DNA of 64,000 bases from Bacteroidaceae bacterium (GTDB lineage: Bacteria > Bacteroidota > Bacteroidia > Bacteroidales > Bacteroidaceae), in the NCBI GenBank assembly GCA_017525235.1, contig JAFXTC010000057.1, positions 1-64,000 of the forward strand, in the 5' to 3' direction. The position numbers and the translations under genes were made by a program. Shown in pieces: positions 61,788 through 64,000 of the stretch. Within the stretch, counting starts at the first letter, position 1. Every line of letters begins with the position of its first letter. The notes beneath the pieces are model-generated. The model searched no databases, was not told the origin of the DNA, and was given only the letters and a program-made list of their open reading frames with translations.

Positions 61788-62453
61788 TTATTCTGCTGGC
61801 TTGTTAGCAATAATTGTCAGAAGAGCTGAGAGGTCAGCAACAGTTACTTCACCATCACCAGTAACATCGGCAGCGGGATACTCTGTAGCAGTACCACTAT
61901 TAGCAATGATTGTCAGAAGAGCAGAAACATCAGCAACGGTAACGTCGTTATCACCTGTAATATCACCAGGCACTCCTTCCTCTGAACCTTCTTCAACAGT
62001 CAATGTGAAAGTCTTGGGATAACCTGCATGATCAACAGTGCTACCACCCTCTGCAGTCAGCAACTCATCAACAAGCTGAAGAGTATATGTGCCAACAGCC
62101 AAATCCTTGGGAACGGTAATAGTAAACTTAGCAACTACACCTTCACCGGCAGCAACAGCAGTTTCAGTCTCAGAGAACCAAGCACCTTCGCTTTCTACAA
62201 TGGGAGAAGTCCAACGCTCAGCAGCAACAGGAACTGAAACAGTTGTACCATCCATACCTTCAGCAAGAACGAGGGTAGCTTTCCAGTTAATGATTGGAAG
62301 AGCATTCTTCAGTGTCAGGGTTACCTCTACTGACTGGCCCTGCTTAACTGTAGCGTTGCTCGCTGACAAGTAATTCTGTTCGCGCTTAATAGCAGCGTTA
62401 GCACTTACAAGAGTGCAAACTGCCATCATCAATAATAAAAATCTTCTTTTCAT
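61788..62453 (-). CDS. Secreted protein with cohesin-like and type I dockerin domains
   Basis: 221 residues, signal peptide 1-20 (FLLLMMAVCTLVSANA). Residues about 27-155 resemble a cohesin (VKQGQSVEVTLTLKNALPIINWKATLVLAEG...GEGVVAKFTITVPKDLAVGTYTLQL). Residues 164-218 are a clear type I dockerin with two calcium-loop repeats, DITGDNDVTVADVSALLTII and DVTGDGEVTVADLSALLTII. Dockerins bind cohesins in cellulosomes, so self-association or assembly with the neighbouring cohesin-like protein is possible. It has a strong promoter (62548-62578) and a leader of about 90 bases. No sorting tail. Confidence 0.85.
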   Translation of the reverse strand: MKRRFLLLMMAVCTLVSANAAIKREQNYLSASNATVKQGQSVEVTLTLKNALPIINWKATLVLAEGMDGTTVSVPVAAERWTSPIVESEGAWFSETETAVAAGEGVVAKFTITVPKDLAVGTYTLQLVDELLTAEGGSTVDHAGYPKTFTLTVEEGSEEGVPGDITGDNDVTVADVSALLTIIANSGTATEYPAADVTGDGEVTVADLSALLTIIANKPAE

Positions 62454-62547
62454 AAGATAAATTTTTAAAGTGAATAAATTGTTAATTTTATTTGTTTTCG
62501 TTATTGTTTATAGTTAGCTTTTTAGGTCTAAACACAATTATACGATG

Positions 62548-62578
62548 CAAACTTACACATTTTTTCTCAATCACCAAA
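62548..62578 (-). promoter_or_regulatory. Strong promoter of the cohesin-dockerin gene
   Basis: On minus, TTTG (62575-62578), a 19-base spacer and TAAGTTTG (62548-62555) match the Bacteroidetes consensus perfectly. The AT-rich leader from about 62540 to 62454 holds no clear structure. The remaining gap 62579-62702 is T-rich with a weak AGCCGTT/AACGGCT hairpin. Confidence 0.8.
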
Positions 62579-62702
62579 GATAATTTTACTTTTTTTTGAT
62601 TTTTTTTGTTAGAAAATGTCTTTTGCCGTGATAATTGAGTTAAAGTTGAGCCGTTTTTGTGTTAATTAACGGCTTTAGATAATGTTTGATAATAGGGTAG
62701 GG

Positions 62703-63749
62703 CTATAGCCACCCGTTCTCTTGATACCACCTTATTGTAGCCGGCACTCCTTGCTCAAGTTTCCACTGGGGCTGGTAGTTGAAATCACGCTTGGCAGGCT
62801 CTATGTCACACTGCCAGTTGCGCTGGCTAAGAATATAGAACTTGTCGTCGTTCAGGGCATTCATTTTACCAGTAATATGACTCACGCGCGTGCTTACCCA
62901 ACAGATAATGCGCAGTAACCAAAGGGGAGCTTTTATGTGTAGCACCCACGGATTGCCAAGATGTTGTTGCAAAAGGTCGCTGAAACGACGGCTGTTATAC
63001 ACCTCCCCGTCGCTGAGGAAGTAGCCTTTCCCTTCTGCAGCAGGCGCCTCCATACATTTATATATAGCCTGCACCACATCCATCATATAGACAAACGTTA
63101 TCTCCTGCGGTTTGTAGCCTACAGCAAAGTCAATGTGCTGCTTGATACTTTTCGCCATCATGAAATAGTCTTTCTCGCGTGGTCCGTAAACACCTGTCGG
63201 CCTGAGGATTGTAAAAGGAAAATCCTGCTGCTGGAGCAGATATTCTTCGGCTTTCAGCTTACTCTTGCCGTATGCGGTATTGGGTGCTGGGGTATCAGTA
63301 AGGAGTATGGGGTTGTATATCCACGGATTCTCTGCAGAAGGTTTTCGCACGGGTTTCTCTCGGATGGCACCGAAAATACTGAGGCTGCTTACAAAGACAA
63401 AACGCCTGGGTATCATATCAGCATTCCGAAGTGCATCGATAAGATGTCGTGTACCATCGGTGTTGGTGCGGTAAAAATCCTTCTCGTCCAGACATTTGGT
63501 GGCACCTGCAGCATGCACTACATAGTCCCAACCTTTACCGCCCATCTGCTCCTTATACTGTTGTATCTGCTGTAGCAGAAGGTCGGGGTCTGAAAGGTCG
63601 AGTTGGGCAAAACGGATACGTTCGTCTTGCAGATAGCCTCGGCTACTGGTGCCGCGCATGCCGGCCCAAACCTCGAACCCTTTGTCTAGTCCCTCCTGAA
63701 CAATATAACTACCTATGAAGCCGCTGGCTCCTGTGACCAATATTCTCAT
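62703..63749 (-). CDS. NAD(P)-dependent epimerase/dehydratase (extended SDR)
   Basis: 348 residues. Rossmann motif VTGASGFIGSYIV (GxxGxxG), the Ser of FVSSLSIFG and the YGKSK pair (Tyr-x-x-x-Lys) are complete, followed by RPTGVYGPREKDY. This is the extended short-chain dehydrogenase family that acts on nucleotide sugars or related compounds. The C-terminal part has a hydrophobic stretch (APLWLLRIICWVSTRVSHITG) seen in the sterol-dehydrogenase-like subgroup. The start overlaps the upstream gene by ATGA, so they are coupled. Substrate unknown. Confidence 0.9.
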   Translation of the reverse strand: MRILVTGASGFIGSYIVQEGLDKGFEVWAGMRGTSSRGYLQDERIRFAQLDLSDPDLLLQQIQQYKEQMGGKGWDYVVHAAGATKCLDEKDFYRTNTDGTRHLIDALRNADMIPRRFVFVSSLSIFGAIREKPVRKPSAENPWIYNPILLTDTPAPNTAYGKSKLKAEEYLLQQQDFPFTILRPTGVYGPREKDYFMMAKSIKQHIDFAVGYKPQEITFVYMMDVVQAIYKCMEAPAAEGKGYFLSDGEVYNSRRFSDLLQQHLGNPWVLHIKAPLWLLRIICWVSTRVSHITGKMNALNDDKFYILSQRNWQCDIEPAKRDFNYQPQWKLEQGVPATIRWYQENGWL

Positions 63750-64000
63750 TCCTCGTCAGGGACTTCTTCCTCCTCCTCATCATCAGGAGTTGGTCCGTAA
63801 GATTTCAGGTTATACATCTCAAGCATTGCTGGACTGAGGAATCTGTCGTTATAGCCCATAGTGAACTTGGGAGGAATGTAGCCACCCAAATCCTGACGTT
63901 TATAAGGAGCTGCGGCACCTGGCATTACCAAGCGGAAGTCGATGGTAAGCATGGTACTGCGCTTGTTGGGAATCTCCAACACACCGTCTACAGACGAAAC
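63746..64000 (-). CDS. C-terminal end of an unidentified acidic-tailed protein (partial)
   Basis: The frame is open from 64000 to the stop at 63746-63748, 84 codons, with no stop toward the window edge, so the gene begins outside. The visible part reads ...MLTIDFRLVMPGAAAPYKRQDLGGYIPPKFTMGYND and ends in a run of acidic residues (TPDDEEEEEVPDEE). I do not recognise the family. It overlaps the epimerase gene by four bases. Confidence 0.65.
   Translation of the reverse strand, partial: VSSVDGVLEIPNKRSTMLTIDFRLVMPGAAAPYKRQDLGGYIPPKFTMGYNDRFLSPAMLEMYNLKSYGPTPDDEEEEEVPDEE

Noticed and set aside
62650-62676. Terminator of the epimerase gene
   Set aside because: AGCCGTT and AACGGCT can pair, but no T run follows on the minus strand, so I do not list it as a feature.

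Overview
The window looks like a chromosome segment of a gut- or rumen-type member of the Bacteroidales, most likely Prevotellaceae. The reasons are promoters of the Bacteroidetes type (TTTG, about 19 bases, then TAnnTTTG), almost no Shine-Dalgarno sequences, many secreted glycan-active enzymes, several proteins ending in a YDLxGRxV...GIYIxNGKK tail, a small MKRTYIIPN-type protein, and gene families typical of Bacteroidetes. There are no rRNA or tRNA genes, no complete insertion sequence and no CRISPR array.

Layout. 1-2850: end of an unidentified gene, then an island with a broken toxin gene, its HTH antitoxin, an unknown gene and a complete RelE/ParE-type toxin-antitoxin pair. Three near-identical terminator hairpins bracket these units. 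2851-4862: a secreted unknown protein, an ECF sigma factor and a coiled-coil membrane protein. 4878-20018 (minus strand): a beta-mannan locus. It holds a GH26 mannanase, a GH59-GH26 fusion, a mannosylglucose phosphorylase, a sugar symporter and an AraC regulator, then a secreted protein with its own promoter, then a mannobiose 2-epimerase, a carbohydrate esterase, an alpha/beta hydrolase and an alkaline phosphatase. Together they fit this path: mannan to mannobiose, to mannosyl-glucose, to mannose 1-phosphate plus glucose. Two promoters in the locus carry the same 17-base motif at the same distance from the -7 box. No SusC/SusD pair is present.

20147-26035 (plus): a cation diffusion facilitator, an M28 peptidase, a LamG-LamG-GH43 protein and a VanX-like dipeptidase. 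26067-32969 (minus): phosphofructokinase, a cytoplasmic alpha-amylase and a GlgX debranching enzyme in one operon with a full partner-switching set (RsbU-like phosphatase, STAS protein, RsbW-like kinase). A transcript element able to form two competing hairpins lies inside this operon. 33013-40952 (minus): TolC, RND pump, adaptor and a patatin/beta-barrel protein. 41307-45331 (plus): GH3 glycosidase, rRNA methyltransferase-like protein and a hydroxyacid dehydrogenase. 45297-48719: a Dna2-like nuclease-helicase. 48832-57061: a sugar kinase-like protein, GH43, FKBP, glycyl-tRNA synthetase, a membrane-anchored L7/L12-C-domain protein, a coiled-coil membrane protein, a DUF2795-like protein, a cobalamin adenosyltransferase and a methyltransferase-like protein. 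57221-64000: a large secreted F5/8C protein, a cohesin-like protein, a cohesin-dockerin protein, an NAD-dependent epimerase and a partial gene.

The most unusual non-coding structures are two tandem arrays of short dyads. Their sequences are unrelated but both have exactly a 22-base period (41116-41176 and 60867-60965). Also notable are the promoter-phased motif of the mannan locus, the competing hairpins in the partner-switch operon, the bracketing terminators near the left end, and AT-rich micro-repeats that have entered genes in frame.
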